DNA from: Clostridium sp. 'White wine YQ'
Lineage (GTDB): Bacteria; Bacillota; Clostridia; Clostridiales; Clostridiaceae
Direction: 5' to 3'
Assembly (NCBI RefSeq): GCF_028728205.1
Contig: NZ_JAQYUU010000001.1
Span: forward strand, 2,092,082 to 2,156,081
Length of the DNA: 64,000 nucleotides
Shown: positions 17,379 through 26,570 of the stretch, in pieces
How the letters are laid out: every line of letters begins with the position of its first letter
How positions within the stretch are numbered: position 1 is the first letter of the stretch
The notes under the pieces: model-generated
Database searches by the model: none
What the model was told of the DNA's origin: nothing
What the model saw: the letters and a program-made list of their open reading frames with translations, nothing else
Position numbers and translations under genes: made by a program

Positions 17379-18614
17379 CTACTCTAATTCTTCATATTCA
17401 AGTTTAGCCATTGGGAATGGTTCTAATGCTCTTTCTAATATACCTTGTACATATGCAATTAACATTCCGTAATTAACTATTGGAACATCATACTCTTTTG
17501 CATCATTAATTCTTGAGCACATTGCAGTCCTATTAAGCATACATCCACCGCAATGTACAATTAATGAATACTGTTTAACATCGTCAGTAAATACCATTCC
17601 AGAAGAATATTCAAAAGTTAATTCCTTACCAGTTATTTGTCTTAACCATCTAGGTATCTTTACTCTTCCTATATCATCAGCTTGTTTATGATGAGTACAT
17701 CCTTCAGAAACTAACACCTTATCTCCATCTTTAAGATTCTTTATGGCTTTAATTCCCTTAACCATCTCAACAAGATCACCTTTATATCTTGCAAATAATA
17801 TAGAAAATGAGGTTAACATTATATCCTTTGGTGTATCTGCAGAAACTTTTAGAAATACTTGAGAATCTGTTATAACTAATTTAGGTTTTCTTCCTAAGCT
17901 TTCTAGAGTCTGCTTTAACTCATATTCTTTAGTAACTATTGCTATTGCATCACTTTCTAAAATATCCCTTATGGTTTGCTGTTGTGGTAAAATTAATCTT
18001 CCTTTTGGTGCGGCTTTATCTATAGGTGTAACTAAAACAACTAAATCACCTGGATTAATTAAATCACCAACTATTTTAAATTTATCTTCCTCTTGTGGTA
18101 AGAGAGAAATTATTTTATTTTTTATTTCTTTTATTCCTTTTTTAGCCACTGCTGAGGCTGGGACAACTTGTATAGAAAGCTTTCTTGCCATATCTTGAGC
18201 CATATCTACGTATGAATCATTTGAATCTATTTTATTAAGTACCCCTAATATTGGTATATTCTTTTCTTTTATTTCTTTTACTATTTTTATATCATACTCT
18301 GTGACTCCAACTAAGCCGTCAACTACAACTAGTGCTACATCAGTTTTATCTAAAACCTCTAATGTCTTCTTTTTTCTTAATTCTCCTAGTTCCCCTTCAT
18401 CGTCTAACCCTGCTGTATCGATAATTACGCAAGGCCCTATGGGAAGTATTTCGATGGATTTATATACTGGGTCTGTTGTGGTTCCCTTAAATTCTGAAAC
18501 AATAGAAATTTCTTGTTCTGTTATTGCATTTATTATGCTTGATTTACCCGCATTTCTTTTACCAAAAAGGGCTATATGTACTCTTTCTGATCTAGGTGTT
18601 GAATTTAAACTCAT
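17379..18614 (-). CDS. hydF: [FeFe]-hydrogenase maturation GTPase HydF
   Basis: HydF is the scaffold and GTPase on which the 2Fe subcluster of the [FeFe]-hydrogenase active site is completed before transfer to HydA. The 411 residues contain a G domain (GKRNAGKSS near the N terminus, DTAGLDD, LNKIDS), a central dimerisation region and the C-terminal cluster-binding pattern CTH...HCGGC, which matches the CxH(x46-53)HCxxC signature. The start follows AAGGAGAG. It lies 13 bases after aspA in the same direction. No hydE, hydG or hydrogenase structural gene is in the window. Confidence 0.96.
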   Translation of the reverse strand: MSLNSTPRSERVHIALFGKRNAGKSSIINAITEQEISIVSEFKGTTTDPVYKSIEILPIGPCVIIDTAGLDDEGELGELRKKKTLEVLDKTDVALVVVDGLVGVTEYDIKIVKEIKEKNIPILGVLNKIDSNDSYVDMAQDMARKLSIQVVPASAVAKKGIKEIKNKIISLLPQEEDKFKIVGDLINPGDLVVLVTPIDKAAPKGRLILPQQQTIRDILESDAIAIVTKEYELKQTLESLGRKPKLVITDSQVFLKVSADTPKDIMLTSFSILFARYKGDLVEMVKGIKAIKNLKDGDKVLVSEGCTHHKQADDIGRVKIPRWLRQITGKELTFEYSSGMVFTDDVKQYSLIVHCGGCMLNRTAMCSRINDAKEYDVPIVNYGMLIAYVQGILERALEPFPMAKLEYEELE

Positions 18615-18627
18615 ATTATTACTCTCC

Positions 18628-20025
18628 TTACTTTCCAGGTATTCCTGGCTTTGTTAACTCTAATGGGTTAAGTATCTTATTTATTTCTTCTTCTGATAAT
18701 ATATTTTCGCTAGTTAAAATTTCTCTTAATGTTTTTCCTGAAGTTAAAGATTTCTTTGCAACTTCACTTGCTTTATCATAACCAATATGATGAATTAAAG
18801 CGGCAGTCATAGCTGTAGATTTCTCTAAATTTTCTGCGCACTTGTCCTTATTAACTTCTATTCCTTCAATGCATTTTTCTCTAAAAATTATTATTGTTCT
18901 TTCTAATAATTCTAATGATTCTAAAAGATTTTCTGTAATAATTGGAATAAATGCATTTAACTCAAGCTGTCCACTAGCTGCAGCAAAAGTTATTCCACTA
19001 TCATTGGATATTATTCTCATAGCTACTTGGGCAACCATTTCTGGTATTACAGGATTAACTTTTCCTGGCATAATGGATGATCCCGCTTGCTCCATTGGAA
19101 GTGCAATTTCACCAAAACCACCTCTTGGTCCTGATCCTAATAGTCTTAAATCATTAGATATTTTCATTAAATTAACAGCACAGGATTTTAAAAGTCCTGA
19201 AACTTCAACAAAAACATCTGCATTTTGTGTTATATCCATTGGAAAATCTGAGCGCGCTAATCCTATTCCTGTAAGGTCTTGAAGTAAATCAGTTATCATA
19301 AATATATACTTATTAGTTGCATTTAACCCTGTTCCTATAGCTGTTCCACCAATATTAATTACTCTTAATCTCTCTTCAACCTTATATATTCTCCATCTAT
19401 CTCTCTCTATTGCTTTAGCATAAGCACCAAAACCTTGACCTGCCATCATAGGAAGAGCATCCATTAGTTCTGTCCTTCCTAATTTTAATACATTTGCAAA
19501 CTCGTCTTCCTTAATCTGAAATGCCTCTTGAAGGCTAGCTAAAGCATCTGCAAGTTTTCTTATCTTTCTTATGGCTGCAACTCTAAGAGCTGTTGGACAT
19601 ACATCATTTGTAGATTGTGACATGTTAACATGGTTATTAGGATGAATTATATCATACTCTCCTTTTTTTCTTCCTAATATCTCTAATGCCCTATTTGCTA
19701 CAACCTCATTTACACTCATATTAGTAGATGTTCCAGCCCCTCCCTGAAACGCGTTTATGTGAAAATTATCATCAAATAATCCACTTACTATTTCCTCTGC
19801 AGCCTTAATTATTGCTTTTCCTTTTTCCTCATCTAACTTTTTAAGCTTAATATTAACCATTGCTGCTGCTTTTTTTATAAGTGCTATTTCCTTTACAAAA
19901 TCTATATTTACATATCTATCTCCAATATTGAAATTCTCCATAGCTCTTATTGTGTTAATACCATAATATTTCTCATCATTTATGCTCTTCTCTCCAAGCA
20001 TATCTTTTTCAACTCTATAATCCAT
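18628..20025 (-). CDS. aspA: aspartate ammonia-lyase
   Basis: Aspartase converts L-aspartate to fumarate and ammonia. The fumarase/aspartase signature GSSIMPGKVNP is present, with the other conserved blocks TSTNMSVNEV-like (GTSTNMSVNEVVANRA) and HPNNHVNMSQSTND. The ATG at 20025 gives 465 residues and lies 7 bases after AAGGAG; the ATG two codons upstream is too close to the ribosome site. It forms an operon with hydF. The two genes are neighbours in several [FeFe]-hydrogenase-containing bacteria, and ammonia from aspartase has been proposed to feed the bridging amine of the H-cluster; that link is inference here. Confidence 0.94.
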   Translation of the reverse strand: MDYRVEKDMLGEKSINDEKYYGINTIRAMENFNIGDRYVNIDFVKEIALIKKAAAMVNIKLKKLDEEKGKAIIKAAEEIVSGLFDDNFHINAFQGGAGTSTNMSVNEVVANRALEILGRKKGEYDIIHPNNHVNMSQSTNDVCPTALRVAAIRKIRKLADALASLQEAFQIKEDEFANVLKLGRTELMDALPMMAGQGFGAYAKAIERDRWRIYKVEERLRVINIGGTAIGTGLNATNKYIFMITDLLQDLTGIGLARSDFPMDITQNADVFVEVSGLLKSCAVNLMKISNDLRLLGSGPRGGFGEIALPMEQAGSSIMPGKVNPVIPEMVAQVAMRIISNDSGITFAAASGQLELNAFIPIITENLLESLELLERTIIIFREKCIEGIEVNKDKCAENLEKSTAMTAALIHHIGYDKASEVAKKSLTSGKTLREILTSENILSEEEINKILNPLELTKPGIPGK

Positions 20026-20139
20026 AATCATACTCCTTGATGATATTATATATTTATGCTATATCAAGGATAGAGATTTTTCAATATGTATACTGCAAAA
20101 TTCCAATGTTTACTTTTCAACTGCGCCTATGTATTAAAA

Positions 20140-20166
20140 TGAAAAATCACCATTTTCATGGTGAGT
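20140..20166 (-). terminator. terminator of the chemotaxis receptor gene
   Basis: On the minus strand TCACCAT and ATGGTGA form a 7-bp stem around four bases, followed by TTTTTC. Confidence 0.75.
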
Positions 20167-20172
20167 TTAACT

Positions 20173-21639
20173 TTATAGTTTTATTAAATTTAATTCATTA
20201 CAAATCTCATCTAAATCATTATAGCTATTAGTTATTTCTATTATTCCAGCATTAAGATCATCTATTGCTGCAAATATTTCCTCCATTGCAGCTGCTGTAG
20301 TTTCTACATCTTCACTGATATTATTTACTGAACTTAATGTATTTTTCATAGTATTTTCAACTACAGCTGACTGAGCACTGACATCTTTTGAATGATTAAG
20401 CACATTAGTTGTATTAATATTTACATCTTGGAATAATATCTTAACATCACCTGTGTGTTTATTACATATTTCAATAGATTCTTTTTCCTTAAGTATTTCT
20501 TCTGCAACTACTTTAGTTTTATTCGATATATTACTCAATATTACCTCAACCTTATCTGTAGAAAACTTGGAATCCTCTGCAAGCTTTCTTACTTCCTCTG
20601 CAACTACTGCAAACCCTTTACCATGCTCCCCTGCTCTTGCTGCTTCTATTGATGCATTAAGTGCTAAAAGATTTGTCTGTTCTGATATTTCTGTAATGCT
20701 GTTTATAATTTGAACAATTTTTGTAGTCTCCTCACTTAATTCATTTATCATATCTACTACATTTAAAATATTTGAATTAACCTTATTCATTTCTGAAGAA
20801 AGTATATCTACCTTGCTTGTACCTTCTGAAACTACATTCTCAGTTGATACTGATAGAGTTTCCATAGTTTTAATTGCATTTGAGACTTCTCCTACTTTTT
20901 CTACACCTACTGTACTTGAAGTTTTCATATCATCCATTATATTTACTTGTCTTGATGCTCTATCTGCAACCTCGCTTGTAGCTGTTGTTATTTCTTCTGC
21001 TATTTGCCCAGTGACAGTAATTCCACTTTTAATCTTTTCATTTGCTTCTGTTAATGTCTTAATAGTGTCATAAATTTTATTTAATAACATTTCCGCCTTT
21101 GCTTTTGCATCGTTTGTTAACTTGTGTTCTTCATCTAAATTCTTATAAACAATCTTTGTCATAACTGCATTAATTGATAATATAGCTGAACCTGCAACAA
21201 CATATAACACATAAAATACTAATTCTTCATATCCTACTGAAATAAACAAAGTAGTTTTATATGTTAAAAAGAAATAAACTATAAGTGCTATACTTGTTAT
21301 GGCTTCTAATATTGTAGCTCGTAAATCTTGATATACACTAACTAATATTACTCCATAGTAAATTAAAATAAAATTTGCCCAGCTTGGATCTGTTAAAAAC
21401 ATTATACATATAACTACTGTATACATACATATTGTATAAAACATTGTCGGAATAACATATTTTGCTTTTATTAATATTAATGCAATCAGCATTAAAGGGA
21501 CAGATATCCCAATAAGAATTAATATTGACTTTGTATCTGTCTTTAAGAAAATATCAAAAACCACTCTTAATAATACTGATAGCAAAAATCCTACTAACAT
21601 GATTTTATTTTTTAGATCTACATTTTTTTTATAATCCAT
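20173..21639 (-). CDS. methyl-accepting chemotaxis protein with multi-helix sensor
   Basis: A 488-residue receptor. The first about 175 residues make about six hydrophobic helices with almost no outer domain, so it senses something in or at the membrane (or the energy state) rather than through a periplasmic ligand domain. A HAMP domain is not obvious. Residues about 200-480 are the coiled-coil signalling module with the conserved hairpin tip [39 protein letters not shown] (split here at the centre of the motif). Ribosome site GAGGAAG precedes the ATG. No che genes are nearby. A perfect 12-bp inverted repeat lies about 20 bases upstream of the start. Confidence 0.92.
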   Translation of the reverse strand: MDYKKNVDLKNKIMLVGFLLSVLLRVVFDIFLKTDTKSILILIGISVPLMLIALILIKAKYVIPTMFYTICMYTVVICIMFLTDPSWANFILIYYGVILVSVYQDLRATILEAITSIALIVYFFLTYKTTLFISVGYEELVFYVLYVVAGSAILSINAVMTKIVYKNLDEEHKLTNDAKAKAEMLLNKIYDTIKTLTEANEKIKSGITVTGQIAEEITTATSEVADRASRQVNIMDDMKTSSTVGVEKVGEVSNAIKTMETLSVSTENVVSEGTSKVDILSSEMNKVNSNILNVVDMINELSEETTKIVQIINSITEISEQTNLLALNASIEAARAGEHGKGFAVVAEEVRKLAEDSKFSTDKVEVILSNISNKTKVVAEEILKEKESIEICNKHTGDVKILFQDVNINTTNVLNHSKDVSAQSAVVENTMKNTLSSVNNISEDVETTAAAMEEIFAAIDDLNAGIIEITNSYNDLDEICNELNLIKL

Positions 21640-21658
21640 TAATCTTCCTCCATCTTAG

Positions 21659-21694
21659 CTATAATTAATATTTCCGCATATTTATTAATTATAG
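21659..21694. promoter_or_regulatory. perfect 12-bp inverted repeat upstream of the chemotaxis gene
   Basis: CTATAATTAATA (21659-21670) and its exact complement TATTAATTATAG (21683-21694) are separated by 12 bases. The element begins 20 bases before the receptor ATG and also lies in the divergent promoter region of the KASIII gene. It may be an operator or a leader hairpin; arms are almost all A/T. Confidence 0.4.
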
Positions 21695-21905
21695 TTAATT
21701 TTCGTATGCTTTTCCATAAAATTTACCATGTTATTCTATTTTTTGATACTTTATAACATTTAACTAAATATTTCATTGATTTTAACATCTCTGCCATTCC
21801 ACAAAACTCATAATTTTACATTAAATACCTAAAGTAATTAAAATTACCAACGATATAGATATATAATTATTATTTTTAGAAATATTTAATGTAGGAGTGA
21901 TAGAA

Positions 21906-22904
21906 ATGAACGTAAAAATAAACAGAATAGAATATTACCATCCTGAAACAAAATATTCAAACGAATACTTTATGAAGCATTTTTCAAAGCAAGGAACAGA
22001 TATATCAGGGCTACTTGAAGTTACAGGAAGAGATTCAAGATATATTTCAGAGGACTTTCATGAAAATTCTTTAACTATGGCCATCAAAGCTTCAAAAAAG
22101 GTAATACAAAATGCAAATATTGATGCAAATGACATAAACTTAGTAGTATTTGTCTCTACAACTCCAGAATTCTTATCACCTACGAATGCTGTGAAAATTC
22201 ATGAAGCATTAGGTCTAGGAAAGCAAGCAATTGCATACGATATGAATGGAAATTGCGCAGGAATGATAATAGCTGTTGATCAAGTCAGTAGAATTATGAA
22301 AACTAATGATAGAATAAAATACGCATTAGTTATTGGTTCTGACCAGTTGGTTAGATATTCTAGAAGAACTGAAGCCATTACTTATTCTAATTTTGGGGAA
22401 TCAGCTTGCGCTATTTTACTAGAAAATGTAGATTGTCATCCATCAGACTTTATAGATAGCTCCTCTTATGTGGATAGCTCATTAAGTGGATATATAAATT
22501 TTCCACCCTCAGGTTTTTCTAAAGTTCTACCACTAGATAAACATACCGAAAAGAATAATAGAATAATTGAATGGATTGATTTTGATACTGATGAGGCTTT
22601 TGCTAGTTCAGTTGATTCAATTAATGAAATTCTTGATAGAAATAACCTATCAAAAGATGATATTAAGCTTTATTGTTTATCTCAGTTTGCTAAGAAAAAT
22701 ATTGAATTAATCCAAGAAGCCTTGAAGGAACCTGACCATAAGTTTCCTTTTGTCGGAAACAAATTTGGATATACAGGAGTTACTAGTCCATTTATTGCAC
22801 TTACTGATTCCATTGAAAAAAATAAAATTAAACGTGGTGATCACGTCATTCTTTGGACAGTAGGAGCAGGTGTTGTTGCTTCATGTATACTTTTAAGGTA
22901 TTAA
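21906..22904 (+). CDS. KASIII (FabH)-fold protein lacking two triad residues
   Basis: A 332-residue thiolase-fold protein of the 3-oxoacyl-ACP synthase III family. The acyl-accepting Cys is present (Cys117 in DMNGNCAGM), and the C-terminal half aligns well with FabH. But the region that should read HQAN reads SQFAKKN (Ser259-Gln260), and the GNTS motif reads GYTGVTS (Tyr289 in place of Asn), so the His and Asn that drive decarboxylative condensation are missing. It may carry out acyl transfer or a non-decarboxylative reaction. ATG 21906 is favoured over GTG 21897 because TAGGAG lies 8 bases before it. It stands alone, with no fatty-acid genes nearby. Confidence 0.82.
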   Translation: MNVKINRIEYYHPETKYSNEYFMKHFSKQGTDISGLLEVTGRDSRYISEDFHENSLTMAIKASKKVIQNANIDANDINLVVFVSTTPEFLSPTNAVKIHEALGLGKQAIAYDMNGNCAGMIIAVDQVSRIMKTNDRIKYALVIGSDQLVRYSRRTEAITYSNFGESACAILLENVDCHPSDFIDSSSYVDSSLSGYINFPPSGFSKVLPLDKHTEKNNRIIEWIDFDTDEAFASSVDSINEILDRNNLSKDDIKLYCLSQFAKKNIELIQEALKEPDHKFPFVGNKFGYTGVTSPFIALTDSIEKNKIKRGDHVILWTVGAGVVASCILLRY

Positions 22905-22984
22905 TTACACTTTAAAATGTATTTTTTAAAGTTCACCAAATAACTTATTTATGAATCAATAAATTAAATATCCTATAAAAAACT

Positions 22985-23029
22985 AAAAAACTTCTTCTAG
23001 TTACTCAATATACTAAAAGAAGTTTTTTT
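22985..23029. terminator. bidirectional terminator, KASIII / L,D-transpeptidase
   Basis: AAAAAACTTCTT (22985-22996) pairs with AAGAAGTTTTTT (23017-23028), with T-runs usable by both convergent genes. Confidence 0.85.
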
Positions 23030-23050
23030 AAAATCTATAAAAATTCTACA

Positions 23051-24439
23051 TTATTCATAATAACAAACCACAGGGTTTCCTACTTGAATACTATTAAATA
23101 CTCCATTTGCAACATAGTATGGAGCATTAACGCAACCATGGGATCCATTTGTCCTATAAATATTCCCACCAAACGCACTTCTCCATCTTGCATCATGAAT
23201 TCCAATTCCTCCGTCAAAGGGCATCCAAAAGCTAACAGGTACATTATAATCTTCCCCTTTTAGCATAGTGTTTGTCTGCTTATATTTTATCCTATAGACG
23301 CCCACTCGAGTTGAATGATTTTGACTTACATTACCTGTAACAACATCTCCTTCAACAATTAATTTTCCATCTTTATAAAACCATAAATGTTGCCTTGTCA
23401 TATTTATTTCTACATAGGTATTCCCTATATCATTTCCGTCATGCGATACCGCTGTTTGTGAATATTTTGGCTCCCTATCTACTGTTTGTCCTTCCTTAAC
23501 AGATGCTATCAAATTCTCAACTTCTTTTGATTTATCCACTAACCAACCATAATCGCCACCACTGATTTTTATAGTAGTTCCCATTGTTGTATGAAAATCT
23601 CTTTCTTTTCCAACTGTATTCAAACCATCAAAAAGTGTATCTAGATATTTTTTTATATTTGCTTCATCAAACACAACTTCAAAGTTTTCATTAACTTGAA
23701 GCCATTTATTTATAATTGTTCCATCTACAATTTGTTTCTTTGATCCTAAGTTATAAGTAACTTTGGATGATACATATTTATTAAGCAAGTTTTGAGTATC
23801 TATTACCTTTTGTGAAGCTGCAGTATATTGAGGTTTTTCGTAGCAATTTGCTGATTCTAAACTAATTGTCTTATCCATATTGTTTATAGCCTCTGCTAAC
23901 TTTTCTTCTAGAATACTCTTATTTAACTTATTACCTTTAACTTCATCTATAATTGTATATTTATTATTCTCATATTTGAAACTTGGCTCTTTAGGCTCAA
24001 CTATGCTTTTACTTGTTAAACATTCTAATCCTTCCAACTGCTTTTTTAATAATTCCTTATCATAAGATATACCTTCATTTATTTTACTATTACTAGAATT
24101 AAAAAATGCTGAAATCCATCCAAAAGGATTCTGTCTTTCTTTTAGTTTTTGAATTGCACCATTAGACTCATACTTTAACTTAATATCTGATCCACTAATC
24201 TCTTCTTTCTTACCATCTCTCTCCTCTATCACTAACTTATATGCTTCAAGTTCAGAAGGTAACTGCTTTTCAGCTTCTACTACTGTTTTGCCAGAAACAC
24301 TAATACTATTAACCTCTGATCCAAAATACAAATGATTTGTAAAATAAATAGTCATTCCTAAGTATATAATAACCAAAATACCTATAGAAATTATGATACC
24401 CTTTATTGTTTTTGTACGTTTATTTTTTTCCTTCTCCAA
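23051..24439 (-). CDS. L,D-transpeptidase (YkuD) with peptidoglycan-binding repeats
   Basis: A 462-residue cell-wall enzyme. A short basic tail and one N-terminal helix (about 12-33) anchor it; the middle (about 35-330) resembles two PG_binding_4/VanW-associated repeats; the C-terminal YkuD domain (about 340-462) has the catalytic pattern GIGIHDARW...SHGCVNAPY with His and the nucleophile Cys. It makes 3-3 or 1-3 cross-links in peptidoglycan, or attaches substrates, outside the membrane. The start is TTG at 24439: GGAGG lies 9 bases before it and no better ATG is in frame. Single gene. Confidence 0.9.
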   Translation of the reverse strand: MEKEKNKRTKTIKGIIISIGILVIIYLGMTIYFTNHLYFGSEVNSISVSGKTVVEAEKQLPSELEAYKLVIEERDGKKEEISGSDIKLKYESNGAIQKLKERQNPFGWISAFFNSSNSKINEGISYDKELLKKQLEGLECLTSKSIVEPKEPSFKYENNKYTIIDEVKGNKLNKSILEEKLAEAINNMDKTISLESANCYEKPQYTAASQKVIDTQNLLNKYVSSKVTYNLGSKKQIVDGTIINKWLQVNENFEVVFDEANIKKYLDTLFDGLNTVGKERDFHTTMGTTIKISGGDYGWLVDKSKEVENLIASVKEGQTVDREPKYSQTAVSHDGNDIGNTYVEINMTRQHLWFYKDGKLIVEGDVVTGNVSQNHSTRVGVYRIKYKQTNTMLKGEDYNVPVSFWMPFDGGIGIHDARWRSAFGGNIYRTNGSHGCVNAPYYVANGVFNSIQVGNPVVCYYE

Positions 24440-24631
24440 TATGCCGTCCTCCCCGAATCATTAATACGAATCTTATAATTTTTAATTGTTAATGTAATAT
24501 TTTTAATAAGTAATGCATATATAAAACCTCATTTCAAAAACTATACTCTATATTTATGAGATGACTTTCGTATATATAATTCAGTTAAAAAATTTCATAT
24601 TTTTGAAAGAAAAAACATCAAGATGATAATA

Positions 24632-24662
24632 TAAAAAAACCATCACAATAATGTAATGGCTT
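24632..24662 (-). terminator. terminator of the 376-residue membrane protein gene
   Basis: On the minus strand GCCATTAC and GTGATGGT pair and seven T follow. Lies 27 bases beyond the stop. Confidence 0.8.
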
Positions 24663-24688
24663 TGACATACTATTTTATTCTTTTATAA

Positions 24689-25819
24689 CTATTTAACATT
24701 TAACTCTTTCTTTAAGTCTATATATATTTGATTTACTCCTATAAACCAATTTTTATCTTCTGAATACTTTGTATTTATCCATTTGAATGCATCCTCATTT
24801 TTAGGCCTATCTTTGCATAAATTTATTATTGTCACACATGCTATCTTGCTAGCATCTCTAATATCTGTGTTATAATTTTTCCAGCTTGTATACACATTAA
24901 AAGGATTGTTCGCTATTTTATTGGCATCAGCTTCATCCTTAGGTACAAAACCTTGCTCTTGACCTGATACGGCAAATAATATTAATGGATTCAAGTTATA
25001 TTCCTTAGATACAGTTATTATTGTTGTAAAATAAGGTTCTTCAGCTAATAAAGAATTTTTTCCATTTAATATTTCCTTTAACTTATCTTTATTAATATTC
25101 TTATATTTAAAATCTTCTGGTAGATTAGATTCTTTCCATAAATCTGATTTTATTTCCGAGTTTACATCTTCATTTCTAATGCTGTTTTCTATACTTGAAT
25201 TTTCTAAATGGGCTTTTATTCTTCTATTATTAATATTATATATACTTATGATACCTACCGTAATTATTGTAATAGTTAAAAATGAAAGAAATATCTTTTT
25301 TTGATTAAGTATTTTAACAATAGTTTTATTAGCTATTTTTATATTTTGTGCACTATTATAAGTTACTTCACTTAATGCCTCATTCTTTAATAAATTATCA
25401 CTTACTACCTCTTCCAAAGTAATTTCACGAGTATTATTGTTCTTATGGAATAACTCTAACTCTGCTTTAGAATCATCATTTTTTATATGTAAGCTTGTCC
25501 ATTTCACAAGTGTATTTGCATAATTTTCTGACTTTCCTTCAAGTGATATGTAAGTTTTAAATATATCTGCTAAAGATGTAGTATCTGTTTCCCCAGATAT
25601 AGTATTCCTTAACACTTGTATTTTTATTTCGTGCTTATATTCAGTTTCAAGTCCTTCTATGCTTTTATCTAGAACTTGGTGAACTGCTCTATTTAAAACA
25701 GCCAACTTTTCTTTTTTTGTATAGTCTACATACTTTTTTTCTATATATTCTCTTAACTTAAGTATATCTTGCCGATCTATAACTTTTTTTGCCCCTAATT
25801 CCTTCATTACATTTTCCAT
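24689..25819 (-). CDS. single-pass membrane protein, possible lysozyme-like outer domain
   Basis: A 376-residue protein I cannot assign to a named family. Residues 1-170 are hydrophilic and helical and, lacking a signal peptide, should be cytoplasmic; one helix spans about 177-196; a charged linker follows; the outer part (about 240-376) contains NPLILFAVSGQEQGFVP and then ANNPFNVYTSWK, a layout (E in helix, then N-N-P-F) like glucosaminidase or lysozyme-fold murein hydrolases. If right, Glu in GQEQG would be catalytic. Start ATG follows AGGAG at 7 bases. It lies among other surface genes. The domain call is an inference from pattern only. Confidence 0.6.
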   Translation of the reverse strand: MENVMKELGAKKVIDRQDILKLREYIEKKYVDYTKKEKLAVLNRAVHQVLDKSIEGLETEYKHEIKIQVLRNTISGETDTTSLADIFKTYISLEGKSENYANTLVKWTSLHIKNDDSKAELELFHKNNNTREITLEEVVSDNLLKNEALSEVTYNSAQNIKIANKTIVKILNQKKIFLSFLTITIITVGIISIYNINNRRIKAHLENSSIENSIRNEDVNSEIKSDLWKESNLPEDFKYKNINKDKLKEILNGKNSLLAEEPYFTTIITVSKEYNLNPLILFAVSGQEQGFVPKDEADANKIANNPFNVYTSWKNYNTDIRDASKIACVTIINLCKDRPKNEDAFKWINTKYSEDKNWFIGVNQIYIDLKKELNVK

Positions 25820-25892
25820 GATAAACTCCTATATGCCCCTATATAAAAATAATTATACCATAATCTCTCATAAACACTTTCGTTAAATAATA

Positions 25893-25926
25893 GAAATCCA
25901 CTACAATTATTGTCGCAGTGGATTTC
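25893..25926 (-). terminator. hairpin after the CnaB-like gene
   Basis: GAAATCCACT (25893-25902) pairs perfectly with AGTGGATTTC (25917-25926). The T-run is stronger on the + strand, but the hairpin lies just past the minus-strand stop. Confidence 0.6.
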
Positions 25927-25934
25927 TTTTTTAT

Positions 25935-26420
25935 CTAATAATTTTTTCTTTTGTTAATATATTTCAAGAAAATTAAATGCTCAACTTTTTCGCATGGTAA
26001 AACTTTAATATAGTGAGAAGAATATACAAATTCCTTTCCGATATATGCTTCTATGGTGTAGTATCCTGGTGGAATATTATCAATAAAATACTTTCCACTT
26101 TTATCAGATTTAGTTTTATATACTGGATATTCACTATCATTTCCAAAGTATAATAAAATAGTTACATCTGGGACTATACTATTATACTTATCTAAATAGG
26201 TCATTCCAGTAATCTTTCCTGAATAATCTTTCTTTTCATCACTGAGGACAAGATTTACATTCTGAGAATTAAGTTGTAATGGATTTGCAACTACGCTTTG
26301 TTCTTGATCTAGATCTTGTACATTCTTTTGATGACTTTCTTGATTACTTAAACTTGCTTCTTTCTCACTTAGAACTTCAACTTCCACTTCTTCATTACTT
26401 GGTTTATTATCTCTGCTCAT
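25935..26420 (-). CDS. acidic protein with carboxypeptidase-regulatory/CnaB-like domain
   Basis: A 161-residue protein without signal peptide. The first about 65 residues are acidic, Gln/Ser-rich and probably disordered. Residues about 68-150 look like a transthyretin-like beta-sandwich of the carboxypeptidase-regulatory or CnaB type: SGKITG...PDVTILLYF...TKSDKSGKYFIDNIPPGYYTIEAY. Such domains serve as rigid modules in surface proteins; here no export signal or sortase motif is visible, which is odd. Start ATG follows TTAGGAGGTG. It is the next gene after the period-2 protein at 26571-27014 but a good terminator separates them. Confidence 0.7.
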   Translation of the reverse strand: MSRDNKPSNEEVEVEVLSEKEASLSNQESHQKNVQDLDQEQSVVANPLQLNSQNVNLVLSDEKKDYSGKITGMTYLDKYNSIVPDVTILLYFGNDSEYPVYKTKSDKSGKYFIDNIPPGYYTIEAYIGKEFVYSSHYIKVLPCEKVEHLIFLKYINKRKNY

Positions 26421-26513
26421 ATTTCACCTCCTAAGCTAAGTTCTTAAAACTATTTGACTTAAACTTAAGATCCTAAATATGTTATAAACATATTTAGATT
26501 AAATTCTTTTATT

Positions 26514-26548
26514 TGTTAAAAACATAGTGGAGAAAATCTCCACTATGT
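26514..26548 (-). terminator. terminator of the period-2 protein gene
   Basis: ACATAGTGGAGA (26522-26533) and TCTCCACTATGT (26537-26548) form a perfect 12-bp stem with three-base loop; on the minus strand a T-run follows. Confidence 0.88.
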
Positions 26549-26570
26549 CTACTTTAGAATAATTTATATC

